Under the pieces are notes generated by a model, which saw only the letters and a list, made by a program, of their open reading frames with translations, was not told the DNA's origin and made no database searches. The translations under genes and the position numbers were made by a program. Of a stretch of 64,000 nt of DNA, positions 50,371 through 62,114 are shown piece by piece (the first letter of the stretch is position 1; every line of letters starts with the position of its first letter). The DNA lies in contig CANTUZ010000020.1 of assembly GCA_947846985.1 (NCBI GenBank), positions 3,239,959 to 3,303,958 of the forward strand, read 5' to 3'. The stretch is from Fratercula arctica. Lineage: Eukaryota > Chordata > Aves > Charadriiformes > Alcidae.

Positions 50371-52506
50371 CTGCTGCTCACCTGGGGGACACCGAGCGCC
50401 GGGGCTTTGCTCAGGCCACCCAGTTCTGCCCGTCCCCCTCCCCACCCCTGCTGCTGTTTGCCTCCCTGCGCCGATGGAGAGGGCATCCTGACCCGGGCCG
50501 TGGGGACCTGTAGGGACGCTCAGTCCCCGTGCCAGCACCCATGCAGGTAACGGCAGGAGGAGCCGGGGGGGGGTGTATTGGTGGTGTTGGAGAAGGCTTG
50601 TGGGGGGGAGCTGCGTGTCCAGGACCCCCGGGATGGGCGGTATCCCTCCTGTGCATCCATCCAATGTGAGTCCTGGGCTTGCCCCGGCCCCAGAGCCAGA
50701 CCCCCGGGCTGTCACACCCCAGCCCCCCTGAGTGCCGTCCCAAGCCCCTGCCCCATCTGCGGGGAGACTTTGGCCAATCCCTCCTCCCTCCACCCCGAGA
50801 TAAAGGGGTGCGTGGCACAGGCAGGGTTTGGCAGCCGGGCGGGACGTGGCACGGTGAGGCTGGCAGGGAGGGTGGCACAGGCTGGCAGGACCCCGGATCC
50901 GCAGCCTCTGAGCACCCGGCCGTCTGCTGCAGCCCCGGCTCCTGTGGGGACCTCGGCGTCCCTTCGCCTGCTTCATCTGGGCCTCATAAAATGGTTCGTG
51001 TCTCCTCCGGGCTGTCAGCCTTCTGGCTCCATGGCCTCCCAGGGAGGAGGTCAGGGCAAGACGTGCTGAGTCAGACCAGAAAACAGGGAAAACCCACCCA
51101 AATCCCAGCCCTAGGTGGGCTTTTGGGCAGAGAGGATTGCTGGGTGCATGGTGTCCCCATCCTCTCCCAACCCCTGGGGTCCCAGTTTGCTGTGCTGAGC
51201 CACACAGGGCAGGTGAAGCTGAAAGGATCCAATAAGGACAAATCCTAGTGTCCGTGGGGCTGCTCCAGGCAGTCTGGGACAGCTCTGGATCCTGCACATC
51301 TCCGGTTCCTCCCCAGAGAGCACAGCACGTCCCTGTCCCTGTCCCCATCCCCAGCTGGGGGGCTGGAGGCAACCCTGGAGCCTGCCCCACCACCCCGTCT
51401 GCCTGGGAAGGGCTTTCGGAAGCACTTGGGGATTTGGGAGACATCCTGGGCGCCGCGGGCAGCACCTCCTCCCGCAGCGGGCCAACCTCCGCCGGTCCCA
51501 CGGAGCTTCCCAAGCCGTGCTCCGGCACAACCTGTTTAACTGCAGATTTAATTTTAATTAACGGACCCATTGTTTGAGGGTGGTGGTTGGGTGGATTTCT
51601 TATTTATTTATTTTTTCTGGCTCCCAAGGGCTGATCCCAGCTCTCCCCCAGCGCTGGTGCCGGTGTTGCTGCCCTGGGCCATGGTGGGTTGCATTTGCCA
51701 GGAGAGCTCGGGGTGATACAGGAGGTCCTTGTCCCCATCTGCATCCCCCTGGGCTGTGCCATCCGCTGCTTCCCCCGGCTCCAGATGGGGCTGAGTCACT
51801 GCAACCCCGTGGCGCTGAGACGTGACCCAGCACCACCCGAACCCGCGGGGTTACTGCTGGCCCCACGCCACGGGAGCCCCATCCCAGCCCCACTGCCCTG
51901 GGATTTCTGCTCAAAGGGAATGTCTGGGTTCATTCTCTCAGCCGCTGTTGGGGCCGTTTGGGGCCGGGCTGTTGTGGTGCCCTTTGGCAGCTGCCACTGT
52001 CTTTTGCTCCACGTGCTGCCGTGGAGAATGAGCCCCTGCACTGCCAGCTTGGCCCTTTGCTGCAGCATCCCCACGGTGCCGGCGAGAGCGGGGAGCAGGG
52101 GCACCTCACCCCCATCCCAGCTGGTCAGGGTGTTCCCTCCTTATCCATGGGTAGCACCGGGGAGCGATGCAGGGCATGGCTTGGGGATGGCCACCATTGG
52201 TTTGGGGCTCAGGGATGGCAGGTACCTCCCGGCGATGCCCCAGTGGTGGAGCTTTGTTGTGGGCACAGAGGAAGACTTGGAGGGACTCGATGGCTCCATC
52301 CCGGTTTGAGGTCTGCTCTGCGCCGGAGCCTTGCCTGCCCGTGGCGGGGTCGCAGACAGCGCCGGTGCGTGGGGAGGCTGCTGGGGCAGCAGAGGGTGTC
52401 CCACAGGCAGCACCCCGCTCTGCCTGGCACCCCAGGGACGGCACCGCTCACACTCGGAGCCTCCCCACGGGGCTGCTGACCCCCCAACACCGCACCGGTC
52501 TAATGG

Positions 52507-52577
52507 GAGGTGTCCCTGCCCTGGGTGGGGGTTGTGGAACGAGATGAGCTTTAAGGTCCCATTCTATGAGTCTGTGA
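52507..52577 (+). mobile_element. Short CR1 3'-end remnant
   Basis: About 70 bases match the CR1 3' terminus: ggtgtccctgccctgggtgg, then gagatgagctttaaggtccc, then attctatgagtctgtga. The usual 'ttccaacccaaacc' stretch is deleted. It lies upstream of SPDEF. Confidence 0.8.
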
Positions 52578-53719
52578 CCTCAGTCCCTGCGTACTCACAG
52601 AGGCAAAAACTCAGGGACCTGGTGGGCTTTTGTAACTTGGTGCAAGCTGTTTAAAGTACTGTAAGACCCAATTCCCCAATCACTTTCCCCCTTGCCTGGA
52701 GCGGCGGGATGAGCACCACGCTCCGTTGGTGTGGCTTTGCCGTAGGCGAGCTCTGGTGCGAAGCCCATGGGACCGGGACCGTGCTCAGCGCCGGCAGCGG
52801 GCACAAGCCAGGGAGCGTTTGCCAGGGCTGATGCAATTACCAGCGCGGCCCTATTTATCTCGGGCGGGAAACATGAAGGTTTTTGGGGTGCTCCTGGTGA
52901 GCGCCTCGGTGCAGCTGCGGCTGCCCCTCCAGCTTTCCTTTTCCAGGGAAAAGCAAAAAGGGAGAGGAGAGGGAAAGAGCTGCCCGAAGTGGCTTCTTAG
53001 AGCAAACAGGTCCCCACCCAGCCCGGCCGCCTGCGTGCCAGAGCGGGAGAAAGTCAAACAAAGGCCCCCGCCCTGAGAGTACAGCACCATTTGGCAAGGT
53101 GATTGCTCAGGCTTTCGGGGCCACTTGCCCAAGGGATCGGGTCCTTCTGGTCCCCACTGGGAGGATGGGGATAGGGATGGGGCCGTCCATCCTGCCGCAT
53201 GCCCAGGGATGGCTCTGGCTTAAGGCTACGGGAGCGAAGCCCGGCGGAGGTGGGATGGGTGGAGGATGCACCATGACCTCAGAGCATCCCGGAGGCACTG
53301 GGGACGAGACCCCCATCCCCTCCCCATAAAACACCCGCGGCCAGCACTGTGCCATGAGCTGGAGCTGCACAAGCTGTTACCGCTTCCCTTTTGTGCCGGG
53401 AGCAGCGTGAGGCTGGATTTAGGGCTGATCTCCTAAAGCTCTTCTTTTAATCCAGAGCAAATCAAGGAGAGGTTTGGAAGCTGGCGCCATCTCTCAGGGA
53501 AACTGTTTGGGCGGTGGGGGCAGCTTGGTGGTGTGGGCAACCCTTCTCCCTCCTCCTCCTCCTCCTCGCTTCTGTGCCACCAAAACCCCCCGGGGACGTG
53601 GGCTGCAGCTCCCAAACCCACAACCCCTACGGGTCCCTGTGGGATCAGGCTGGTGTGGGTGCTGTTTGGGTGGCCAGCATTCCTCCATGTGTTTTTCCAA
53701 GGTTTTTTTGGCTTTGCCA

Positions 53720-53890
53720 AGGATTAAACAATGGGCAGAGCTTCCCTGTGGTGCAGGTGATGCAGAGCTTCAAAAACCATATTCTGAGGGCATTAAAATC
53801 CTCAGCAAGTGCATTAAACTCATCCCCGCCGGTCTCACTGCGGTTAACGGGGTCGCAGCGCGTGGCTATTAATGACGTTTAATTAACGCC
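53720..53890. promoter_or_regulatory. Candidate enhancer upstream of SPDEF coding exons
   Basis: An island of lower GC content contains a SOX-type AACAATGGG (53727-53735), RUNX-type TGTGGT (53747-53752) and TGCGGT (53839-53844), GTTAAC (53843-53848), a TGACGT half CRE (53873-53878) and a palindromic homeodomain site TTAATTAA (53879-53886). The density and the contrast with the surroundings resemble a conserved noncoding element; conservation itself was not tested. Confidence 0.35.
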
Positions 53891-55148
53891 TGGGGAGCAG
53901 AGCGGGCCCCGCAGTGCGGAGCTGCGCGGCGTTTGGCACGGCAGAGCTGGGGGACGGTAACGCGCCGTCCTGGGCGCTCGCGTCCCTCCCACGCCAAGCA
54001 ACCGGCTGCTCATCTCCCCGTGCTCGAGTACCCGATGGTGTATTTTCCTTTTTAGTCTTTTAAACTGTTTTTTTCCCCACCTCAGCTGGGATTTAGAGCA
54101 AACAGGGACCCCCTTTGCCTGGCCACTGTCCCCCATCCCCCTTTGGGGGCTGCCTGGTTTCCTTAGCGGCGATTGAGGTTGGTTCAGGCTTTGCACACTC
54201 CTTTTTCTATTGTAGGTTCTGTTGCAAAAGCTGCTACTTTTTCTGCTTTTAAATCACCAATTTGGGGTGGTTTTTTCTTTTCTTCTTGTAAAAAGCAATG
54301 CCGGAGGCAGGCAAGGAGCTCGGCAGTGCCCTGGCCGTGCCCATCGCCAGCCTGTCCCCTGCCACAGGCTTTCTCTTCCCAAAGCCTCCCATGGCTCTTG
54401 GGGAGGTTTCTCCACGGATGGAGCTGTTCCCTGGTGTTGCCATGGAAATTCAGCAGGCTCATCCTCTTCTCCATGGCCTCCAGGACTCCCCACGTACCAA
54501 AGACAGATGGGGACGGGCTGATTTTGGGTAGCTTTTCTTTGCAAGAGGGTAAAAGGAAAGTTCTCGTCTGGGGCTTGGCAGCAGCGCCCGAGAGCTGGGT
54601 GCTGCGGTGCTGGGCTCGGTCCCCAGCCCGGGAGAGCTGGGTTTGGGTGCCATCGCCACCAGGGCACCCTCGGGTGAAAGCAGCAGGGGATGTTTCCCAT
54701 GCATAGAAATGTGCCTGTGTGGTTTGGGCACCCCACAGCCCTTCATGCCTGTGGGCCACCCTCCATGGGTGCCTTGGAGACCTTCCAGCATCCCTCGCTG
54801 CCTCCTGCAAGGGCGTTCAGCCCCGGCTGGGACTGAACTGCTGCCAACCCTGTGTGCAATTCAGAGCAAGACCCTAAATCCCGGCAGTGGTCGGGACCCG
54901 CTTGTCCCCTGGGCTCCTTCTCCCTGCCGGCTGCTGCATCTGGTCCTCCCAAAATAAGGAGACCCCCGCCAGCCCCACGGCTGACCCCAAACCTGCATTC
55001 ATCCGAGGGCTCGCAGGGCACCGTGGGTCTCTTTGGAGGATTTTTTTCCCCGCTAACAGGCTTAGTTCCTCCCTTTGTGCCTGGCTGCTGGGCGGGAAGG
55101 CAGGAATCGGTGCCGGGGTGAGCCTCTCCTCTGCTCCTCTCCCGGCAG

Positions 55149-55616
55149 GTTCGGAGCTGAGCGGAGGGATGGGCAGCACCAGCCCCGGGCTGACCACTCT
55201 GCCCCACGGCCGCCTGGCCCGGCCGGACCCTGCCCTGCTGCCCCCGCCGCGGGACCCCGACACACGGAGCTGGGGCTACCCGGAGAGCCCCAGCCCCCCC
55301 GCCACCCCCGAGCAGCCCCTGCCTGCCTTCTGCCTGCACTACTTCGACATGCTCTACCCGGAGGACATCACCTGGGCCACCAAGGGGATGGGGGAACCCT
55401 CCCAAAGCGGTGCCCAGGGGGGGCGAGGGGAGGCGCAGAAGGAGCCGGAGCAATGTCCCATCATCGACAGCCAGGGCTTGGGGCTGGGGACCGAGGGGGA
55501 CCTGCAGGCCAGCCTGCACCTGGAGGAGCACTCGCTGGAGCAAGTGCAGAGCATGGTGGTGGGCGAAGTGCTGAAGGACATCGAGACGGCCTGCAAGCTC
55601 CTCAACATCGCTGCAG
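55149..55616 (+). CDS. SPDEF: SPDEF start-codon exon
   Basis: The acceptor is ctcctctcccggcag; 20 bases of 5' UTR precede the ATG at 55169. This start is chosen because MGSTSPGL matches the family N-terminus and no earlier in-frame ATG fits. The donor is GCTGCAG|gtgggt, ending one base into an Asp codon. It encodes residues 1-149, the activation region and first helices of the Pointed domain. Confidence 0.97.
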
Positions 55617-58004
55617 GTGGGTGCCCCCCCAGCCCTCCCCAGGGGTAGGGTTGGCCCCGCCGTGGGGTGCAGTGAGGGAGGGATGTGCCGGTGTGGGGAC
55701 TAAAGCCATGGTGCGGGGGCTAACGCCATGGTGAGGGGACTAACACCATGGTGAGGGGACTAAAGTCACGGTGCAAGGACTAACGCCATGGTGTGGGGAC
55801 TAAAGCCATGGTGCAAGGACTAACGCCATGGTGCGGGGGCTAACACCATGCTGCAGCTTGGGGTTTGCAACCAGGAGCTGGGGTTTTGGGGAGCACGGCT
55901 GCTGCCTGGCTCCCCCGTCGACATCACTCCAGGGCTGTTTGCGAACGCCCAGGGATGCCAAAAAATACCCCTCTGCCCTCTCTGGCTCTGACTTAACCCT
56001 AGGCAGGGGTTAGCAGGGCTTCATGCAGAGCCCTGGGCTGGGTGTGGGGTGCCGGGGTGACCCAGCGGTGCTGCAGAGCCGGGGAGGTGCAGGGACACAG
56101 TGACCCAATGCTGAGCCCGTCCCCTCCCCTGAGCTGGGGGTCCCTTCCCCCCCTGGGCATCATTATTGAGGTGCTTTTCAGAACTCCTGGGGATGGTGTG
56201 CGGTAGCAAGGAGCCAACAGCGTGACTTTTATTATCCTTTTCTCTACCCCATTTTCCCTGGGACACTGGGAACAGGCAGAAGGGTGTGCGGGGTTGGGGA
56301 CAGCCTGGAGCCAGCTGGTGTCACCCATGCTGGGCATGGGGATGGGCGCCAGGGGAACAGGACAGCCCAGGACCAAGTTCCCTGGGGTATTGCTGCCATG
56401 GGATATCTCTGGGGTGTCCTCGGGGCGTCACTGCCATGGGGCATCACTGGGGTATTGTCCTCGGGGCATCGCTGCCGTGACACAAGCAGTCTCGGGGTGT
56501 GCTTAGGTTTAGACAGGCTGTCCCTTGGAGCATTTGGTGTCACCAGGGATGGTGCAGTGAGCAAGTGGGGCTCCAAAAGGCTGTGTGAGGCTTCCCAAAG
56601 CAAAGGAGGTGGCAAGGGGACAGTGTGTCCCGGGGGACCAGGGCAGGCTGGGAGCTGGGTGCTGCCACCCTGCTGGGTGATGCTGCAGCAGAGCAGGAGG
56701 GACCAGGTTCCCGGGGCTGTGTGGGGTGAGATGAGTTTCCCTGGCCTTTGCCCGTGGTGTCACCGGCCGGGGTCCCCCTCTGCCTCCAGACCCCGCGGAC
56801 TGGAGCCCCGGCAACGTGCAGAAGTGGATCCTGTGGACGGAGCACCAGTACCGGCTGCCGCAGATCGGGAAGTCCTTCCAGGAGCTGTCAGGAAAGGACT
56901 TGTGTGCCATGTCCGAGGAGCAGTTCTGCCAGCGCTCGCCCACCTGCGGCGACATCCTGCACGCCCACCTTGACATCTGGAAGTCTGGTAGGCACGGGGG
57001 ACCGGGAAGGAGCTGGGAGGGTGGGCGATGCTCTGCAGCCCCTCTGACCCTCCGCTCCTCCCTTCCAGCTGCCTGGATGAAGGAAAAAGCTGCCCCGGGA
57101 GATGTCAGATACTGCGGTGAGTTCTGCGCGGGCTCAGCTCCACCAGTCTCATTTCTGCCTCACACAGGTCTGGGGTGTTTGAGAGGTCACTCCATGCTTA
57201 ATTGCAATTATCTGGTGCGTTGGAGCAGCTGCTGCGGCAGCATCCATGTGGCTGCACTCCCTCCGCCCTGGAGCAGCCGCTGGGCTGTCTGCAAGGTGCA
57301 GCGAAGGGGAAATGGCCGCGAGACCCTCGCCAGCCCCATCCCACACCCCGTGCATCCCTGTGGGGCTGTGCAAGGGCAGGACGGAGCTGTTTGCCCTGCT
57401 CCAAGATGGGGAGGAGAAAGCGGTGCTTCCAGACCTGGTGCCTGGACTGAGTCTCCAGAGACCCACAGGCATCGGGCTGTGTTTTTCCCGGATGAGGACT
57501 CCGTGTGGGTCCCTGGGGCGGTCCAAAGCAGCGAGACCTCTTTTTTCCCCCCCATCTCACCCATCCCTGTCCCTTCCCATGGCAGGAGGTGACACCAGCT
57601 GGGTGGACAGCGAGGTGGACTCGTCCTGTGCTGGCCAACCCATCCACCTCTGGCAGTTCCTCAAAGAGCTGCTGCTGAAGCCCCACAACTACGGCCGCTT
57701 CATCCGTTGGCTCAACAAGGAGAAAGGTGGGTGGGTGCTCCGGTGGCCCTGGGGCGGGTGCTGGCAGGGTTTGGGGGGGGACAGGAGAGGCCGTAACTCC
57801 CCCCCGTGCCCCGCTCCCCTCCCAGGCATCTTCAAAATCGAGGACTCGGCGCAAGTGGCCCGTCTGTGGGGCATCCGGAAGAACCGCCCGGCCATGAACT
57901 ACGACAAGCTGAGCCGCTCCATCCGGCAGTATTACAAGAAAGGCATCATCCGGAAACCCGACATCTCCCAGCGCCTCGTCTACCAGTTTGTCCACCCGGT
58001 CTGA
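55169..58004 (+). CDS. SPDEF: SPDEF, complete coding sequence (five exons, 337 residues)
   Basis: SPDEF (PDEF) is a nuclear ETS transcription factor of secretory epithelia such as goblet cells, preferring GGAT over GGAA sites (family knowledge). Coding parts are 55169-55616, 56790-56987, 57069-57116, 57586-57726 and 57826-58004, all with GT-AG borders and phase-1 junctions. The start MGSTSPGL matches the family N-terminus closely. Residues 1-130 are Pro/Ser-rich with the conserved FDMLYPED segment. The Pointed (SAM-like) domain spans about 130-214 (VQSMVVGEVLKDIETACKLL, then WSPGNVQKWILWTEHQYRLP). An acidic linker follows, and the ETS domain runs from about 251 (IHLWQFLKELLLKP) to 333. Its recognition helix reads MNYDKLSRSIRQYYKKG, with the two DNA-contacting arginines at 309 and 312. 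Length is close to the human protein (335, from memory). The gene is convergent with PACSIN1. Confidence 0.98.
55617..56789 (+). other. SPDEF: SPDEF intron with minisatellite
   Basis: A 1.17-kb intron inside the Pointed-domain coding region. Contains the 20-bp minisatellite at 55691-55856 and, at 56385-56480, a looser repeat of catgggg-atcactgggg-type units. No coding content. Confidence 0.95.
55691..55856 (+). repeat. 20-bp minisatellite in SPDEF intron
   Basis: About eight head-to-tail copies of a 20-mer of the type taacgccatggtgcggggac. Variants alternate between taaagcc and taacgcc/taacacc and between gtgc, gtga and gtgt, so it also shows a partial 40-bp higher-order pattern. Confidence 0.95.
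56790..56987 (+). CDS. SPDEF: SPDEF exon encoding most of the Pointed domain
   Basis: The acceptor is ctctgcctccag and the donor is AAGTCTG|gtaggc; 198 bp, residues 150-215. Contains DWSPGNVQKWILWTEHQYRL, the KSFQELSGKDLCAMSEEQF core and HAHLDIWKS. Confidence 0.97.
57069..57116 (+). CDS. SPDEF: SPDEF 48-bp microexon
   Basis: The acceptor is tcccttccag and the donor is TACTGCG|gtgagt. Encodes residues 216-231 (AAWMKEKAAPGDVRYC), the start of the linker between the two domains. In phase 1-1, so its skipping would keep the frame. Confidence 0.95.
57586..57726 (+). CDS. SPDEF: SPDEF exon: acidic linker and first half of ETS domain
   Basis: The acceptor is cccatggcag and the donor is GAGAAAG|gtgggt; 141 bp, residues 232-278. 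Encodes DSEVDSSCAGQPIHLWQFLK and then ELLLKPHNYGRFIRWLNKEK. Confidence 0.97.
57826..58004 (+). CDS. SPDEF: SPDEF terminal coding exon: DNA-recognition half of ETS domain
   Basis: The acceptor is ctcccctcccag; 179 bp, residues 279-337 and a TGA stop at 58002-58004. Encodes GIFKIEDSAQVARLWGIRKN, the recognition helix with the SRSIRQYY core and the C-terminus LVYQFVHPV. It differs from the human C-terminus, as remembered, only in the last residue. Confidence 0.98.
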
Positions 58005-60230
58005 GCGGCGGCAGAGGGACAGGCTGAGCCCTGGGAGGGACAGGGGACCTTTGCCGCCCCCCTCTGCCTCCCAGTCACAGGAACCATCTTCCAGCGCTAA
58101 GGACCACGGCCGGGGTGCCGAGAGACTCAATCCCCCCCAGGACCTGCTGGCAATGGGCTGTGGGACCCCCCCTTCACCCCCCAGCCTCGGAGGGGAGGGA
58201 TGAGCCCACAGCTGAGGGACCACCACCCTCACCTCCTGCCAGCGCTCGCAGGGGAGGGCGGACATGGACTTTGGGGCTGGCGGAGAAGGTGTGGGGTTGA
58301 TCGGGGTGAGATAAAGGCAGGTGAATCTGGGGGTGTCGCAAGGGCTCCCCGCAGCCCTAGTGCCCTTCAGCAGGGATCCAAGGTGGGCGTGTGGTCACCC
58401 AGGGGAGGAGCTGGGGGACGCAGGAGTCCTGCCCCCAGGTCTCTTGTCCCGTCCCAGCAGGAGACTTCAACATCCCCATGGCACCATGCCCCAGGGCTGC
58501 TTTGGGGGGGCGAACAACACTGTTGGGGTCACAGTCCCTTCCAGCCAGGTCCTGTCCCCATGCCACCACCGGCCCGGCTGTGGGACCGACTGCCCTCAGT
58601 GCCCACCAGGAGTGACCCTGTGCGCTGGATTTACCCCAAAAGGCAGCTCCTGGCCCTCAGCCCTGTTCGGGGGCGGGGGGCGGCGTGGCGGGGGGCTCTG
58701 CCCTCTGCTGCACCCCAGCCCTCAGCCGCAAAGAAAGGGACTGCCCCGATTTCAGGCACGGGGGGGACAGTGGCTGGGCTCGTCCCTCCCTCCCGGGCAC
58801 TGGCTGCGGGTGGCTTCGCCCCGGCCATTGTTCGGGGAGGACAAAGCCCAGGCGCGTGAGCAGGGACAATGGCACCCGCAGGGACAATGGCACCCACAGC
58901 TGCTCCTCGGCAGGGCTCTCTCTGACCCCATCTGTGCGGGAGCAGCCTGGCACCGGCGGCACCGCAGCACCCAGGGGTGCTGTTGGCCACGGGAGCTGGG
59001 TACTGGGTAACTGGGGGCCACAGGCACCTCCTCGGGGTGGGCGCATCCCCCCCTCTTCGCTTCCTGCTCAGCTTCTCCCCTCCGCAGGGATCTGGGGCTG
59101 AAAATGGGTGTTTTGCAAAGGGAGCGGCTGTAAAACGTGGGTGCAGGGCCGAGCACTTTGGGGCATCCCTGCAGGCGTGAGGGGTCCCTCGAGCCGGGTC
59201 CCCCATCCCTGGGCATGGGGCCACCCAGAGCCCCCCGAAGCCCCCAGGTCCTTGGCCTGGGCACCGGGCTCTTCCCTTGATTTGGATTTTATTTGGACTG
59301 CCTAATTCCTGAGTTTGGGAAAAGGGAGATGGCGGCTTTGCCGCTTCCCTCTGGATGGTAAATCTGAAACACAACCTGCTGAGCCCGGACTGGGACGGAA
59401 AACTGGGGATTGCCTAGAGTGGACGTTTCATGAGAGTCTGAGTTACCTGGTGATGTTGATCTTTTATATTATTTTTTTTTATTATTATTATTTGTTTATT
59501 TGCTTTTTGGTTTTGGCTGGTGGCAAGTTGCGGTTTAGGTTCAAATGACGAGGGTAGACGGGCGGCCCCGGTACCCACGAGATGCTTTGTGGGAGGGAAA
59601 AAAAACCACCTGGCTGATGGTCTTTTGTTTTTAACTTAAAATAGCTGCCTGTAACAGCTCCTGCCTCTTTTTGTTCTGCCTGTGTCATACTGTTTACACG
59701 GCAGAGGAGTGGATGCGCTTTGGCCAGCCTTGCAGTCATCCCGGCTGGAGGGATGGAGGGCGGCTGGAGGGAGGAGAGGAGCAGGAGAAAAACTGCCTTG
59801 GCCTCTGGAGAAGCGGGGGGAGGAAAAAAAAGAAATAGGGGGGAGAAAAAAAAAAAAAAAGCAAAAGGTGTCGTGTGATTTCCTGCGTGCAACCAGTGCT
59901 CTTGTGTGGGGAGCAGCGGGAGGATGGGCTGGGGGTGATGGTGCCCCAAATCCCGTGTCCTTCTTGCAGGTCCTTTGGTGGGGGGGAAGAAGGCACAGGG
60001 GATTTTCGCATCCCTGTGGAGAAGGTGGGATGGAAGGGGGTTAAATGCCGAGGAAAGCTGCTGCCAGCTGGGGAGGGTGCACCCGGGGATGCAGTGTCCC
60101 CAGGGATGCGGGGACCTGACCCAGGAGATGCCCACTGCAGCGGGACGGGCAGCCAGCACCACAGGGGTTTTCCCCAAACCCCGTACAGCTCCAGCCCTTA
60201 AATAAAGGAAAATAAATCCCTTTTCTCTGC
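58005..60230 (+). other. SPDEF: SPDEF 3' untranslated region (probable)
   Basis: Noncoding DNA after the SPDEF stop. An AT-rich patch lies at 59458-59520 (tttttattattattatttg) and A-rich runs near 59825-59865. Two AATAAA hexamers at 60201-60206 and 60211-60216 give the most likely transcript end. A short 3' UTR ending before this is possible. Confidence 0.55.
60201..60216 (+). terminator. SPDEF: Double polyadenylation signal, candidate SPDEF end
   Basis: AATAAA occurs twice, 10 bases apart, in cttaaataaaggaaaataaa, followed by tcccttttctctgcc. They are the first adjacent canonical hexamers downstream of the SPDEF stop on the + strand. Confidence 0.5.
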
Positions 60231-60927
60231 CCTCTCCCCACCAGGAGCCCAGGGAGTCCCCCCACACTCCCTCCACCCCATCTCCCTGGGTCGCTGCCCT
60301 GTCCTGGGCCTGCCCTGGCCCTCCGGGGAGGGCAGAGGGGTGGGTGACCTGCAGATTGGTTTTCCCAAGGTTTCAAGGCTCATCGGCAGCTGGGGGGGGG
60401 GCTCTATCCCCTTGGCCAGCACCCACTCGCCATGCTGGGGCTTTCCCATCTCCCCCTGCCCAGGGTACCCGGAGCGCTGGGTTGGGGGTCGCTGCTTTTG
60501 CTGGTGCTGGGAATGGCCCCCAAAACTGCTTTATCTTGAATCCCCCTGTGGGCTTCAGAGGGCTTTTCCTGGCATGCTGGCATGGGGGTCCCCAAAATCA
60601 GTGTCTGCTCCCCGCCTCCCGCAGCCCCCTTGCCCGCCAGGACCCCAGCAATGCATCCGAGCCGCCCCATCCCACTGCAACCCAAGGCCTCAGGGAGGGG
60701 GTGTCCCTACCTGGGGGTGCAGCGGCGGCGACTGTGGCTCCCCAGGGCACGGGGGGCTCGAGCACCCACCCCGGGCGGGGGGTCTGTAACCCCCACATTG
60801 CCTCCACGGGGGATGAGAGCAACGCACGGAGCCAAACGAGGACCCAGACCCAGAGGACGCTTACAGAGCTCAGTTATTTTCGCTTGCTGCTTCTTGTTGT
60901 TGTTGTATCGACGGTAATACAATCACG

Positions 60928-60951
60928 ATATATATATATATTATATATATA
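60928..60951. repeat. (TA)n microsatellite
   Basis: atatatatatatattatatatata-type run interrupted by one extra T, in the SPDEF-PACSIN1 convergent interval. It may contribute a variant poly(A) signal for PACSIN1. Confidence 0.9.
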
Positions 60952-62114
60952 CTTCTTAAATTACACAATCAATGTACAAAAAACCGGGGTGCATTGCTGA
61001 GACAGGTGGTTGGTTGGGTTTTTTTCTGACTTTTTTTGTGGTTTGTTTTGTTTTGGTTTTTTTCCCCGTTTGCGTATCTGGCAGGGGATGCGCGGCCGGG
61101 TGGCTCTCGCCCACCGTGCCCCAGCACATGGTGCATCTCCTGCCTCCGCGAGAACACTTGATCCCTGGGGCCAAAAAATTCACGAGCCCATGGAGGGGGC
61201 AGGAGAGGAGAGGGAGGAGCGTGCGGGAAGACGACGGCATCGATGCTGCTGAGGGTGATGGTATGGAAAAAAAATGATAGATGATCCGTAGGGAAGAGAT
61301 CGGGGTGGCGTTGGGGTGACCGTGCTGGGTGGCAGTACCCGGGGGTGCTGAGGGGCTTCTGTCCACATTGTGGCCATTTGCAGGAGGGGCAGAGCCCCCT
61401 GGGGAAAAGCAAAGGGCAAAGCCTGCGGCCGTTCCCCTGCTTTGGCGTGTCTTGTTTTCAGATGTCTTCTCCAGGTGGCTGCTTTGCTGCCCGGGCTGGG
61501 GTCTGCTGCCTGCCCCAAGCCCTCCTCGTCCTCCAGCTGCCTGCAGGGCTGGACATTCCTAATCCCCCATCCCTGCTCTGCTCCTGCCTCTCTTCAGGAA
61601 GGGGACAGGTGGGGACCGTCCCCAGCAGGATCCAAGCTGGTCCCTGCTATCCCAGGCTGGGCATGAAGGTGCTTCCAGCAGCTTTGGGCTGCAGGTGGGT
61701 CCTTCTCGGCACAGTGGTGGATTTTAGGGCCATCTCGCCCTGGATCCAGTGATAGTTGATGACCGCCTTCGCGAAGGGCGATGCTGCTCCCTGCAGCACA
61801 CGTGGGGCATTGGCTCGGGAGCCTCCACCCACTCCAGAAACATTGGCAGCCCAGATGCAAGGAGGAGGAAGCTGAGGAGATGCCACCAAGTTCCATGGCA
61901 GGGCCGGTCCCACCTCACCCAGGCATCTCCATCTGCTACCAGCTCTGCCTGTGAGCAGGGACCTGCCCGCCGATGGGGCCGGGTGGCTGCAGGGCAGGAG
62001 GGGACGTTTGCCCCCTTCCTTCGGGGCGGGAGGATGAACTGGGGGGAAGAACATGGAAACACCAAAAAAGATGGAGTTGGACTCTATTCCCTCTTATTTT
62101 TTGGGGGGTGAATT

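Larger units (their letters stand above)
50547..55148 (+). other. SPDEF: Probable SPDEF 5' region / first intron
   Basis: GC-rich noncoding DNA between the candidate promoter and the SPDEF start-codon exon. It contains AP-1/Maf-like motifs (TGCTGAGTCAG at 51064-51074, GCTGAGTCAC at 51790-51799), a CR1 remnant at 52507-52577, and an AT-rich motif cluster at 53720-53890. Long open frames in this region show no conserved domain. Confidence 0.45.
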
